In this document: piece after piece, positions 1 to 15,226 of the stretch | How the letters are laid out: the number at the start of each line of letters is the position of its first letter | Position numbering within the stretch: the first letter of the stretch is position 1 | Assembly (NCBI GenBank): GCA_019614645.1 | Contig: JABWDB010000006.1 | Location: 8,370,001-8,434,000, forward strand | DNA from: Stratiolaelaps scimitus | Taxonomy: Eukaryota > Arthropoda > Arachnida > Mesostigmata > Laelapidae | DNA: 64,000 nucleotides | Reading direction: 5' to 3' | Made by a program: the position numbers and the translations under genes | Notes under the pieces: generated by a model | The model's database searches: none | Told to the model about the DNA's origin: nothing | What the model saw: the letters and a program-made list of their open reading frames with translations, nothing else

Positions 1-603
1 AGTTTCGTTCCTTTCAACGGGCATCATAGCACTGCCAATGGACAGCACACGAACGGCATAGCACATGCGCACAAGGGAATTACAGCCGCCGGCGTGCACA
101 TGCGCGATAGCAGCAGTAGTAGCAGCAGTAGCAGTTTCGCCGGAGCCGCTGGCGTCGTCGGGGGACGCTCGACGCTCCGACCACCGAGTAACTCGTCATT
201 TCACACGTCCGCCTCGGAGAATGTTCTCACGAGCAAATTCTACTCACAAGACTTCGATTCGAGACCGTCGCCAGTCTCGCCTGTCCAGGTGCAGGAGTTA
301 CTCTCGACATTCAACGGACTTCACGTGAGTCCAGCGAGTCCGGTTGGACCGACGGTCGGCGAAACCCCAAACGGCAGCAGGAGGGATGCGACTAGTCCTC
401 TACCAGTTTTGCAGCCACCGCCCCGGAAGACTGATTTGAAGAGACAACCTCATCCTGCTCGGCCTCCGAGAGGTAACGTTCTTCACCTGTTAAATGAAGG
501 CACAATGGAGGCAAGTCCGCCGGTCGGAGCCCCGCCGGCTCTTCGGGAGTGGACCGCCCCTCAAAGGGTCGCTCCAACAAATCCATTCGCTCATCATTTG
601 TAG
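1..603 (+). CDS. 3' part of an unrecognised protein-coding gene, low complexity, C-terminal NPF motif
   Basis: The frame is open from base 1 to a TAG at 601-603, so this is the end of a longer coding region that starts outside the window. No start codon can be assigned; the first in-frame ATG (94) is internal to the open frame. The roughly 200 residues are rich in Ser, Pro, Gly and His, with a run of nine serines near residue 36 and proline-rich stretches, as in a disordered tail. The last residues contain Asn-Pro-Phe (TNPFAHHL), a motif that binds EH domains of endocytic adaptors when near a C terminus. An endocytic or adaptor protein tail is therefore possible, but I do not recognise the family. 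The long open frame and biased composition suggest it is real; the opposite strand also has a shorter open frame here. Confidence 0.5.
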   Translation, partial: SFVPFNGHHSTANGQHTNGIAHAHKGITAAGVHMRDSSSSSSSSSFAGAAGVVGGRSTLRPPSNSSFHTSASENVLTSKFYSQDFDSRPSPVSPVQVQELLSTFNGLHVSPASPVGPTVGETPNGSRRDATSPLPVLQPPPRKTDLKRQPHPARPPRGNVLHLLNEGTMEASPPVGAPPALREWTAPQRVAPTNPFAHHL

Positions 604-3018
604 CCCTTATATAAACAATGAACAAGTCAAGCAATCAGCCGTCCGTCGGGACGAGTCCTCATTATTATTATTATTATACATTTTTGTCAAGGAGCCCCAC
701 ATGAAGAACCCAATACAATGTGACCCTTCCCCCATGTTACCGGTAATTATAGAAATAGATGAAAATTAATGCAATGTGAAAATGATTCAACTAGCCGCAG
801 CTGTAGGCCATCGTAACAACACTAATTGTTATGTACACGCAAACGACAAACTCGTGGCCTATGACTAACGCCCCTTCCAAACCGTGAACAGTCTGTATAT
901 GATGAAATGTAGCTGTGATGAAATGCCGTCTTGGAATCAGCGGAATCTTCAGCTTACGATGAGATGTTCTAAACGACACAGGGACAGCAATCAGCTCTTA
1001 CTCGAAGCAAGTCACACTTACGTACGCTATGTTTTCCCAATCAGAGGGACCTAATTAATGTGAGATTCAGGGTGTAACGCGGAAGCTTTTATCGTCTTAC
1101 TGTACATATAGAGAGCTTTAGATCTATATATATATATATATAAAATACACTGTTAACGTTATTGAATGAAATGAGAACAATTGCGGCAAGAACAATTGTC
1201 GTTAGGTGAATGTGACAAGTAAATACACAAATTGACGGAAAGATACACAATAGAGATTTTATGAGCAAAGTATATAAAGTTATTTTTCTGTGCCAAATTC
1301 GAAGCGAGTTTCTTATCTAGATAACACTCAACATATCACAATATAGGCAAATTTCTGGCGGACTTTGTTACAAGACAGCAATACGATTGATAACGTCACG
1401 AATCAAAGGAAGGAATTTAATCCGAGGATGTAGATTTAGGTTTAGGTTTTCGCATCGCGCCGAAAAATCAAATCAACAACTGGTATATGCAGCGAGGTAG
1501 GCAGGTTTTCTGGGGCATCGAGATGGAGAACATCGATGATTTCTCGAAAGGAAAATACAACTCGAGGGCACGAAGGCTAATCACAGAGCAGCCATTGGCT
1601 ATTGGTGACGTCGATGCGCCTTGAAGACGACATCAACTATGATGAGGCTGTACCTCAATCAATTGCATTGCCTCAATGCATTCACAAAGTGGATAGAAAC
1701 CTACGAATAATGCCAATAGCTGATAGATGATCGACGAACTGAACGAGGGTCGATTGAGTCTATGGGTGTCGCTGAGTACAGGATTGCAAGAATACACCTG
1801 CACTACCAATCGAGCCACTTGTTTTATGAGGCGTCACGAAATAATTTATGATGACATTCAACTTTGAAAGGACACCGTTGCGTGGTTTGGTAGACGGGCC
1901 GGGACCGTAATCCTAGAAGTAAGCGGGGCCCCAGCTTCGCTTGAAAACCTGCGGAAAATAGCTTTTGAAAAAGATGACTTCCATTGATACAATGTGTCAG
2001 CGAGGTATAGAACGTTTAGTGTGAAATTCAAGGGGATGATTAGGCGGTCTTCCGGTCATGATAACCACTCATGTTCCAGCATATCTAGTCGTAGCTCAGC
2101 TGAGATGTCAACCTCTGCGATACCAACCTTTGCCTGGTTATTATTGAAGTGGGCATCGTGACGTGCGTGTTGTTTGCGGTGTTCACGAAATTCATGTAAT
2201 CCAACTTGTTGATCTGGACCGAGAGATACTTTGTGGGGGAAGCGTTGATTATGCCTCTCGTCAAATGACATCGCGTTAATCGCCCCAAAAATAATCGAAA
2301 ACCCTCTTAATATTTGACTAACGTTATCATGACAGTTATGCGTGATTTTTTTTAGAAGACGGTCGATTTTCTAATGCTTGGCTGTACTAAATGGCCAACC
2401 CTGATAACTAAACACGCTTTCGTTCGAGCCGAGGCGTATTTCTGCTCCCAGAGGTTGTACTAGCTTGAAGTAATCAATTGTTTGGATTGGCAGTGTATTT
2501 CTGGACTCCGTACTGGTTCATTGCAGAATGCACTTAACCTGCCGAGCTACAAAATGCAACTGTCCCGGCCAATTATCAAAGCAACTGAAAACAGTTGTGT
2601 TACCCACAAAATGAAAGTTTCTTGAATGAATTAGGCCTCTGTCGAATCGACAGTGGATGGAGTCATTGTCATGTACGATGAGCACATTATAATGCTGCTT
2701 TGTGCATTTGGAGATCCCCTACAAGAAAAGCCTCAGTTGAGCTCAGGGACAAATTCAAATTGTGGTCGACTGACGGAACTGCTGTATTCTACAATGCTTA
2801 AGTTCTCGTTAAAAAAAACTAATATATACATGTATACCTATAGTACTTATTAAGGAAGATTACGACATCTGAGTGCGGGTACAAGCTCTCGACAGCATTG
2901 AGGACCGCAGAATTGCGACATATAAAATACGAATATAACATATACAAGTAATAATTCGTAGTATAAGCTACACTATGCAAAAGCAAACTCTGTTATACAA
3001 ACATACAATAATTAGGAA
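604..3018. other. intergenic, no supported gene
   Basis: Downstream of the left-edge stop codon there is no convincing AATAAA, so the 3' UTR end is not located. A short TA tract lies at about 1121-1142. Several 60-80 codon open frames on the - strand (for example 2056-2271) have no recognisable family and no matching splice sites. Nothing else is seen. Confidence 0.5.
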
Positions 3019-3335
3019 TTACTTGGGGACCGGCGTCGAGGCCGACATTTTCCCGAGGAAGGCTACGGCATTGCCTCTCTGCACAGCGAGCGACAGGCGT
3101 AGCAGAAGGAAAGATCCTGCGCGCTTATTACAGTAGTGCCTTTTTAACTTCCAGCGAGAGATGTCTTGGCTGACTGAATTTAATTTTCTTTCAGATCGAA
3201 TGCGGTCTATTCTGAAACGGCAATATTTCCATCGCTTCAATTCAAATAAAATAACCGTAGGAGGACGACGATATACGTTTCGCCTGCTAATGCCATTAAA
3301 AAAATGCAAACATTTACCATTAAGTTTGCCGTCAT
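3019..3335 (-). CDS. possible two-exon small protein or 5' end of a divergent gene
   Basis: On the - strand an ATG at 3335 opens a six-codon exon (3318-3335, MTANLM) followed by a GTAAAT donor. After 239 bases a long pyrimidine tract ends in TGCAG at 3079, and an exon starting at 3078 continues in the same phase. It reads 19 codons (RGNAVAFLGKM...) to a TAA at 3019-3021, giving a 25-residue product. Alternatively the GT at 3022-3021 (CCAA|GTAATT) is a donor and the gene continues leftwards. The start lies only 75 bases from the ATG of the + strand gene at 3411, a divergent arrangement. I do not recognise the peptide. The support is the splice pair and matching phase only; it may be chance. 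Confidence 0.22.
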
Positions 3336-3410
3336 AGCTGCCACTGTCGTGTGACGACCCTCAGTCGATTTCGAGTAACGACGACGTCTACTAACTAGTT
3401 AACCACTACA

Positions 3411-4524
3411 ATGCATCTCGCCGTGGCAGCGCTATTCGTTCTCGTGATTTGTGGATATTGCGAACGGGGAATTGCGTTTTTTTGGTATAACACAACGAAA
3501 CCAGAGTTCGCTAATGGTATCAACAATGGAACGAGCGTGGTTGGGCCTGATAAGCTCAATCAGAGTGGCATTTCGAGAGAGAGTTCCACAGAGCACAATG
3601 CCGAAGAGATCACCACCAATGCGGGACCAGCATTACCGCAGTTCTTTGTTTTTGTGGTAGACTATTTTCTCAACGTCAGCTCGTTGAGCCATGATGACCC
3701 GAAGAGGGCCGGTATCGATTCGGCGGCGTCTTCACATCTTATCGAATCTCCATCCTCGGCGATTATGCAAAGATCATTGGTTCCCTCTAATTCTAGTGTA
3801 CAAACAAAAAACTCGGCCTTGCTAAAGGCTCCTGGCGCGCTGTCTCCAAACAAGCTAGCGTCGAACAGCAAGGCCGAGTCGAGTCTCGTTCAAGCCAAAG
3901 AAGATGAGAAAAACGAACAGAAGCGTTCGGATACGGGTCTCCTGTTTCTCATCGAGGTAAAAACGCGATTGTTCAACAATAGAATCGCCGCCAATTTTTG
4001 CTGCGATGAAAAATTCCTTAATTCCAGATGCTTTTTAACTGTATAATAGCGCTTATAGTGGGATTACAGGATTGTTATCATGCAAGAAAAAAAATCTGGT
4101 GGACAAGATCTCGGGGCTGTCTCCTCCGATAAACGTTCATTGCAATAGCAAACAAATAAACCAATTTTACACAAGTTTTTTCCCCAATTTCTTTGCCATT
4201 GCAAAGAAAGTTTATCATCGGAGACAAGCCCCGAGACCTTAACCCGAGTCTTATGAGCACTAGTAACGAAATCTATCTGAAAGTAAGTGAAATTATGAAA
4301 GTATTATTATGAAGGTAGTTTACTAACGTGTCTTGGCAGGGCAGACAAATATTGAGAATTGGGCAAAAAAAAATCACTAACATTTCAAATATTCTACGCA
4401 GGTCGTTCTCGTCGTCACAGTATCAGTCGTTGTTCTCACTCTGCTTCTGAAGAAACAGTCGACTGGCCCCGTTCGACCAATTCTTGGTGGAGGCAAGATG
4501 CCTGGCCTGCCCCAGTACGTTTAG
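3411..4524 (+). CDS. putative type I single-pass membrane glycoprotein, two exons
   Basis: Model: exons 3411-3956 and 4402-4524, 222 residues. Exon 1 begins with a clear signal peptide (about residues 1-22, MHLAVAALFVLVICGYC) and an ectodomain rich in Ser, Thr, Asn and Lys. That ectodomain has several N-glycosylation sequons (NTT, NGT, NQS, NVS, NSS) and no cysteine pattern that names a fold. Exon 1 ends GAG|GTAAAA in phase 0. The acceptor at 4400-4401 (TACGCAG) joins in phase 0 and creates one continuous hydrophobic helix (LLFLIE then VVLVVTVSVVVLTLLL, about residues 176-200). A KK stop-transfer and a short Gly/Pro-rich tail follow, ending at TAG 4522-4524. The splice restoring a membrane helix is the best support. 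Reading through the donor would give only a short unrelated tail. The intron contains a foldback sequence. The family is not recognised. Confidence 0.55.
4107..4238. repeat. 132-base foldback (imperfect inverted repeat) inside an intron
   Basis: The arms 4107-4153 and about 4190-4238 are inverted copies of each other at roughly 85 percent identity. Both contain TCTCGGGGC near the outer end, GATAAAC in the middle and TTGCAAT near the loop, and they are separated by about 37 bases. RNA from the + strand would fold into one long hairpin. It could be a miniature foldback transposon, a hairpin-RNA or a microRNA-like precursor. No clear target-site duplication is visible. Confidence 0.7.
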
Positions 4525-4770
4525 AGGGGACGATGCATGCGACCTGCTTCCAGTGCAAAAATGGAGCAAAGATTTCGACTTGATTGATTGGCTTCCCTTT
4601 TCTCCAACTGTAGTTCGATATTAAACGTTTTGAACAAAATATGCTTCGAATATGTTTAGCGGGAAATATTACCGTGTACGTAATTTCATGTGATTCTAAC
4701 GATAGTAGGTTATACGTGGAGAGTATTGCCTACAAGGGCGCCAATTTGCTTTGGTGTGTGGTTCCACTAT

Positions 4771-4776
4771 AATAAA
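4771..4776 (+). terminator. AATAAA polyadenylation signal candidate
   Basis: The first canonical AATAAA downstream of the TAG at 4522-4524, about 250 bases into the presumed 3' UTR of the membrane glycoprotein gene. Confidence 0.35.
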
Positions 4777-5173
4777 GCTGAGGCCTGGATGATACAGGGT
4801 GTTTCAATATTGGGTTTTGGTAGATGGGTGTTTGAAGTTCCACACAAGTGTTGGCAAGTTTTACTGCCTGTTAGCAACAAGGGAGTTGTCGTTAGACAAT
4901 TTGCCCAAGAGAAAGCTCCTTTCTTGAACAGCTTTCTGATTTGCGATAGAAATATACTTAGCTAGGCGTGAACGAGTAGGCCGCCAGGTTCGAATAGTGC
5001 ACCATAGACGGGTAGCGTGTGGGAGATGGGTGCCCTTTGCAATTACCATTGGCGGTGACAGAGATAGTTAAACAAATAGATAGAAAATTGCGAGGCGCAA
5101 GCCGAGAGGGGTACGCGCGTCCATTCGGCGCCATGAAAGCAATCTGTACTCTGTACTCTCGGCACTTGTAGGT

Positions 5174-5221
5174 GTATTCCACGTTCAGCGGGTACAATTA
5201 CCTCCCACTGAACGTGGAATA
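5174..5221. repeat. perfect 14-bp inverted repeat, 20-base loop
   Basis: TATTCCACGTTCAG at 5174-5187 is repeated as its exact reverse complement at 5208-5221. The half-motif TATTCCACG recurs near 5276, which suggests remains of a repeat family rather than a unique hairpin. Confidence 0.8.
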
Positions 5222-5714
5222 ATTGAATAGTAAATAACACACCCGGTATTTTCTCTTCAATCATCTACCTGGCTTATTCCACGCTAAAATCAAGGACCAG
5301 CTGCTTTGGTGGTTGCGCAACGACTCAGAGGAATAAAGACGTATACTTTAATTGATTAAGAGTACTGGTAAGATAACTGTGGGTGAGTTTGCATGCGGGG
5401 TATGATTGAAGTCCAAGGTCAATCGAGATATTCGGCGTCTCAGGAATTGCCACACAAGACAAACATTCTGTGGCTCCCAATGTGTATTTGATCCACATCG
5501 ATTAGCTAAACAATGTCATTGTGTTCGTATGCGTATTGCGGAAAACTGTCCCGTTCAGGTAGAGTTAATTGATAAGAGCGCAATGTAATTATATGTCAAT
5601 TCGCAATAAACTCACCTTGGAGTAACTTGGATTGGTGTAAAATGACCTTCGAGTAACTTAGCGGACGATGTGCTACGATATTAATATGGCGAATTGATGT
5701 TAGACAGACTATCG

Positions 5715-5751
5715 GCTCGGCAGGTGCCAGGGAATATCCCACCTGCCGAGC
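5715..5751. repeat. perfect 12-bp GC-rich inverted repeat, 13-base loop
   Basis: GCTCGGCAGGTG at 5715-5726 pairs exactly with CACCTGCCGAGC at 5740-5751. The surrounding DNA is AT-rich, so the GC-rich stem is conspicuous. CACCTG/CAGGTG occurs again as a small inverted pair near 6389-6406. Confidence 0.75.
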
Positions 5752-6793
5752 TCATAGAGCTCAATTGGATAATGACTTCATTGCATCCCGTCATGTAGCA
5801 AGAGTTGTTTAGTCGTAATAAGTCGAAACAGTCGTTTCTACTAATTACGATGCAATCCATTAACCAATTATCTCGTACTTTAATAAATACATACTTGTTA
5901 AGTTGTAAGTATGTAAATTGCCCGCCCTTAGTTCGAGCAATCAAATTCATTCCGACGATTTATTCCCGTCGGTCCCAAACTCTCCGATGTTTTGTCAGGA
6001 AGTGAGTTTTCTACTGGAATCTTTAACTTTATCTATATCCTTGAAACAGTGTTAGCGAGACAATAGTAGTTATGGTGACACATTATACTATATATATATA
6101 TTGCTATTTATTATACATATGTGCTATTTGTATATATGTTTCTATTTATTCTGGATATTTACAAGAACAGTGTTAAATAAATATGATAATTCTCTCTTTA
6201 TGGGATAAAACATAATTCAACCGTCCATTTGATACTCTGTTACTAAGTAGCTAGCTTCGCGCTATACTTGCGTTCCCCTTTTATATTGGCAAATTCATCA
6301 ACCGTAGCCACATCGGCGAGCATCAATACTGCTATCACAATGCAGTTTGTTCTGGGTTCATCAGTATCGACACACAACGCAAATCAGCACCTGTTTGGGC
6401 AGGTGTTTAGCGCAGGTTAACTACGATGGGAAATCTTCATATGTTCGATTTGCCCGTCCCTAGTTCCAAGGGACGATTTGGAGTGGAGAAATATAGTGTT
6501 ATGGCATTTTTCAGTGTATTATAAGTTGTAACGCATGTACTAATTATTTTCGTTGAGCTGCACGTTAATGACTTCGTGCTGGGAACTTGAACCAGGCGCA
6601 CAAGGAGGCGCATTTGCCGGTTGAAGGGGGAATTAGTCGATTAGTTTTAACCGGCTAAACTATGGTACTGCTGTGAAAGTGAAATTGCTACAAATCCACC
6701 TCGGATTTGTATTAATTAATTGTTTCCACCGGATTCCGCGGCCACTGTCCTTATCTTCCCTGTATCGTGTCGTCATCCCATAAAACAAATTCG

Positions 6794-7906
6794 ATGGGTT
6801 GGTTTTCGTCGGGTCGCGAGGAGAACTCTGTGCTCAAAAAGAGTCTAAGTGGTGGACCCCATGGAGTCGGCGATCCTGCTGATAAGAGCTTGCGGAAAGT
6901 TGAACGGGAGATTCTCATCCCTAAGATAATACGCGATCGCACAAAAGAGGTAATACGCCGGGGTGTATCAAGTAAACGTATCATACTCGAAACTGTTTTG
7001 TTCTTCCGAGTGTTTACATCGAGAATAGTCACTGGCGAAACTAATCGAGTGTGAAATGATCACCAAAGACATCCTTTAACAGGTCTTCAATAAAGGGTGT
7101 CAGGTAGAAATTTGGTAATCGACCACAATAGTTTACGATTCCGGAAGGCCAAGTGGTGGCGAAATACCGATTTCGGGACATTGGTTGTACCTGCGCGACT
7201 TGAACAGAGCAACAACACGAATAGGCCATGTAAAGGTTTAGAAAAATGACCCGGAACAGGCAATGAGAGGTATCGTCATTGCCACAAAACATCCGCCACC
7301 GTGAAACTTCAGAGACAACGCTTGAATTCTGCACGGGGCTGACTGCTACAGCGACATTGCTATTCAAGCCCAGCTCATAGACGAATTTCCGACACTTCGT
7401 AATTGGTCGAAACACTATGCTCACTTGATGCTTATGATTTGTCAGTTAATTGCTGTGCATCGACTACTGTGACGTTATTGTTATTATTATTTTGATTTTC
7501 ATCCACTTGCTTCCATCATCTGTCGGTGTCGGACAATACGCATGAAAAGTAAGCATGTTTTAGCTCATCGATTGTGCTGTATAGAGTACGGTCGTGTCTG
7601 ATCTAATTTGGCACCACCCCCCATTAACCTATCACGATGCGTCGTACGTTGATATTCTAGGAAAAATGCGCGGACCTGGTCAAAGTATTTGGCGAGTGCG
7701 CCAAACGTGAAGGGCTCTCAGTCGTATTCAAATGTCGCAAGGAGAACGAAGCGATGCAGGCCTGCATGGTCGAGTGGTATCATAACCCTGAATTTAAGGA
7801 GGAATGCACCAAGCAGTACTTAGAACAGCGGACACGCTATCGCGAGACTGGCATCAAGGCGAAGAGACAACTAAGAGGCCGTGCCACCGAAACAACGCCA
7901 CCATGA
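6794..7906 (+). CDS. CMC1: COX assembly mitochondrial protein CMC1 (twin CX9C)
   Basis: Two exons, 6794-6949 and 7661-7906, joined in phase 0 (GAG|GTAATA donor, TTCTAG acceptor), 133 residues. CMC1 is a small intermembrane-space protein imported by the Mia40/Erv1 disulfide relay, and it stabilises newly made COX1 during complex IV assembly. Known family features seen: the N-terminal DPADKSLRKVEREILIPKI block (about residues 35-53), first CX9C pair C55/C65, linker, second pair C77/C87 in CRKENEAMQAC, then the conserved NPEFKEEC and YLEQR. Human CMC1 has about 106 residues. The extra length is about 20 residues of unrelated N terminus (MGWFSSGREEN...) and a short C-terminal tail. The ATG at 6794 is the first in the frame; a shorter product from an internal start is not supported because no ATG precedes the DPAD block. 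An AATAAA lies 63 bases after the stop. Confidence 0.95.
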
Positions 7907-7968
7907 TTGATGCCACTTATTCTTAGATATATTTATATTTTAGTGATTCCACTCGACGTGAGTGATCG

Positions 7969-7974
7969 AATAAA
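7969..7974 (+). terminator. CMC1 polyadenylation signal
   Basis: Canonical AATAAA 63 bases downstream of the CMC1 TGA, in an otherwise short 3' UTR. Confidence 0.7.
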
Positions 7975-8805
7975 GAGAGTATGTTGATGATTACACGGAA
8001 CGTGGAAATAATACTTTTGTTAGTATAATAGAAGTGGGGGGGGAGTCATATAGAGAGAGCATTTAATAGATTAGTTACTATTGCTGTACAATAACGGAGA
8101 TCAATAATATGAAATACGAACAGGCAAGGCCTCATGGGGACAGTTCACTGAAGCAAACTTCGCAACGCAAAAGGCAAAAAAAGGCATCGCGCAACGGGCA
8201 GCATCAGCTGTTTTAGCGAAGTGCTAATGTATAGATAGACTAGTCATTCGCGAAGTGTTTGTGAATATTCTTTGAATACTTTCGATTGTCCGCCTTCAGA
8301 ATACACATTCGTTCCAATGATTACGAATTCGGTTTATTTGCAAGTGCTTGTATCGTGGATCTCAGCTTTAAACTGCTATACTAAAGGTAGGCGTCTCACC
8401 GTGTTAAGGTCATTATCCACTACAGTAGAGCTAACATAGATGTTTATATAGAATATGTCTATAGAAACGTGTTACTATGTAACACGTTCGCTGATCATGC
8501 TTTTCACACGAGTTTTGTGCACCACACGTTACAGCTAAAACCTCAATTTGGGTTCAGCTCACCACGCAGTTGCCAATGGGTGGCTTTTTTTTTTCATTTA
8601 TTTAAATCAATCCACTGCTCATTGTGCAGAGACATCTGATGTGGTCAGAACTAAGGATCTGCTCTCAGACGAGCTGGCTTAGTTTTTCTTTCGTTTTTCT
8701 GCTGTGTACATTGACACTCCTGAGTGTTAGTGACTGATTCGTCTGGATCGCCTAGATGAAATGGCGTTTTTCATCGTTTTCTTCATATTCTACTTATTTT
8801 CCACA
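7975..8805. other. intergenic between CMC1 and the Tc1-like element
   Basis: No coding or RNA feature is recognised. There are simple A/T-rich runs, for example a T-run near 8587-8597. The segment ends at the TA target duplication of the transposon. Confidence 0.5.
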
Positions 8806-8807
8806 TA

Positions 8808-9066
8808 CAGTGATAAGTACAGTGGTATATATGAACTTAAGACAGCCCTATATTTCAGGAATGCCCTATTTTTTCCCTACAGATCGTTACAAGGAGCACA
8901 CATTTAAGGAATTTATTTTGTATCAGATTAATGTGTCACGTGTCAAATGACATACACACGACAAAGAACTGCGCATATGACGGCCAATGCAGCCCGTTAC
9001 TATAAAATGTATAATTTTGCGGGTGTGCAAAATGATAAATCACCCTCAGTTTCGAGTGTTCTTGCT
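8808..9066 (+). repeat. left terminal inverted repeat of the Tc1-like element
   Basis: It matches the reverse complement of 10064-10300 with small indels. Shared blocks include ACAGTGAT at the tip, CCTATATTTCA, ATCGTTACAAGGAGCA, TTTATTTTGTATCAGATTAA, CGTGTCAAAT and CACCCTCAGTT. Arms this long are much larger than the roughly 30-bp arms of many mariners. Confidence 0.85.
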
Positions 9067-10045
9067 GCATTGACTCACGTCTGGGAAAGACCCTGGCTGC
9101 AATTGCCAGAGAAATAGGCAGAAGTCGTTTGGTACTAATAAGTCTCAAGGAAGACTCAAGATCAGCCAGCGTACTGCCATGCATTTATGTCGATTCGCCT
9201 CGAATTCGACCGTAAGTCGTGAAGCAATCAGGCAAGGGTTAAACCTTCACGTTCATAGATCAACAAGGACAATTAAGGACAATTAAGCGTTGTCCGCATA
9301 TCATACAGGCGGAAATGAAAACAAGGCCTCGTATTCAACGAAGCCACATGACTCCCCTATTAAACTTCGCCCGCAACAATATGGCCAGAGACTGGAAATT
9401 GGTGAGTATTGGGGCAACGTTTTTTAAAGAGTATCATATGGGAACACATCTTATGTAAGAGATACTGTCTTGTTTCAGATCATCTTTAGTGACGAAAATA
9501 AGTTCAATTTGGATGGGCCAGATGGATTTAACGGTTATTGGCATGATGTACGTAAAGAGCCGCTGTAGTCCGCAACTTCGATGGCGGGACCGTTATGGTT
9601 TGGAGAGCTTTCACCTCTCTTGGCAGACTCCCACTCGCTTTCATCTCATCTCGAATGAATAGCGAGGACTATCAGCAGATGTTGACCAGCAACCTACTTC
9701 CGTTTAGGAGCAGATTTCATCCACTGCAAATTGTTTTCCAACACTATAACGTTTCAATATCACGTTAGCGCTAGTACGCGTGCGTGGTTAGAACGGCATG
9801 ACACTGAAACCCTGGGGTGGCCAGCATGTTCTTTTGATCTCAACCCGATGCGAAACCCCTGGGGCATTCTTGTCCGACGAGTACATGCGTCAAATCAACA
9901 GTATACATCCGTGGAAACATTACGAGAGGCGTTGTTGGAGGCCTGGGGAGGTGTCAGCGACCAGATCCTGCTAAATCTCGTTGATAATATGCTAGACCGA
10001 ATCTTTAACGTTATAATTAGCAAGGGCGGGACCACACGGTACTGA
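9067..10045 (+). pseudogene. degenerate Tc1-like transposase with an apparent 77-bp intron
   Basis: Fragments in different frames read as a DDE transposase: IQAEMKTRPRI, then IIFSDENKFNLDGPDG with the first catalytic Asp, and finally WPACSFDLNP...WGILVRRVHASNQQYTSVE to ISKGGTTRY and a TGA at 10043-10045. Damage seen: a 10-base tandem duplication at 9265-9284 that shifts the frame, an in-frame stop near 9567, and a stop in the second catalytic block, where the expected Asp codon reads Tyr. The expected third catalytic acidic residue (ENLW in relatives) reads RNPW. Between WKL and IIFSD, bases 9402-9478 begin GTGAGT and end TTTCAG and are absent from the usual protein alignment. They look like a spliceosomal intron, as known in some nematode Tc elements. 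Only the last 104 codons remain open. Confidence 0.85.
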
Positions 10046-10063
10046 TTAGCATAAGAAGACGAG

Positions 10064-10300
10064 AATTAATTCCGCGAGAACACACGATAACTGAGGGTGA
10101 CTTATCACTTTGCAGACCCGAAAAATGACAAATTTTATTGTAGCAAGCTGCATATGCGTTGTTATTTGTGGTGTGTGTGTGTGTGTTATTTGACACGTAC
10201 ATTAATCTGATACAAAATAAATTCGTCAAATATGTATGCTCCTTGTAACGATTTGTTGAAATATAGGGGCGTCTATGCACAAAGTTTATGCACATCACTG
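10064..10300 (-). repeat. right terminal inverted repeat of the Tc1-like element
   Basis: The inverted partner of 8808-9066. It has gained a TG microsatellite at about 10168-10184 that shortens the alignment, and it ends in CACTG followed by the TA duplication at 10301-10302. Confidence 0.85.
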
Positions 10301-10540
10301 TATTCATGGAAAAAGCACTAGTACAGCTACTAGGTGTTAAAAAACCTTTAGTATTATCTCTAATGATACGTTATGTCTATGCACAAATTCATAATTCTCA
10401 CTAATTCCATTAAAAGGAAGCAACTGAGGCGTTCAGCCGTCGAAGAAGAGTTCACATCAAACAACATCAAACAGCTCGGTAGCAAAACATACAAAACACT
10501 TTGTACAAGTTGGACGAGTACATTACCAAGAAATACTCGT

Positions 10541-10546
10541 TTTATT
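10541..10546 (-). terminator. candidate polyadenylation signal of PSMD14
   Basis: TTTATT on the + strand, that is AATAAA on the - strand, about 290 bases past the PSMD14 stop. It is the first canonical signal I see downstream. Confidence 0.45.
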
Positions 10547-10834
10547 GTCATTTATCATGCGTGCCTGCTTTTATCATTGCATTTCTTCCACTACCCTTAT
10601 GCCTTTACACGTTCGGTTTTCGTTTCTCTCCCGTGGTCTGCCTCTCCAACTATCCCCGCCTTCCAGTCATCAGTATAATTGACGTCGGAATTATAAGTGC
10701 TTATCAAATTCAGTTTAAGGAAGCTTTGTACACCGTCGACACCGTTAAACGACGCGAGCCCCCGGTTCCGAGTGGCCTCTGCTGGTCCGCCACGTTTTGG
10801 CATCGATTTCACTCATCGGATGCCGGCTGCGCGT

Positions 10835-15226
<4,392 letters not shown>

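Larger units (their letters stand above)
4777..6793. other. intergenic with two short perfect hairpins, no gene
   Basis: There is no coding signal I can support. The stretch holds two perfect short inverted repeats, listed separately, a TA tract at about 6091-6101 and AT-rich sequence up to 6240. The last few hundred bases before 6794 should contain the CMC1 promoter and 5' UTR, but no TATA box or initiator stands out. Confidence 0.5.
8808..10300. mobile_element. Tc1/mariner (Tc1-like) DNA transposon, full-length but inactive
   Basis: The element starts with CAGTGAT at 8808 and ends with the inverted ATCACTG at 10300. Both ends are flanked by TA (8806-8807 and 10301-10302), the Tc1/mariner target-site duplication. 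The ends lie in long terminal inverted repeats of about 240 bp, and a degenerate transposase reading frame lies between them. Total length is about 1.49 kb, normal for the superfamily. It sits between the 3' ends of the convergent genes CMC1 and PSMD14. Frameshifts, stops and lost catalytic residues show it cannot make its own transposase, although its ends might still be mobilised in trans. Confidence 0.92.
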
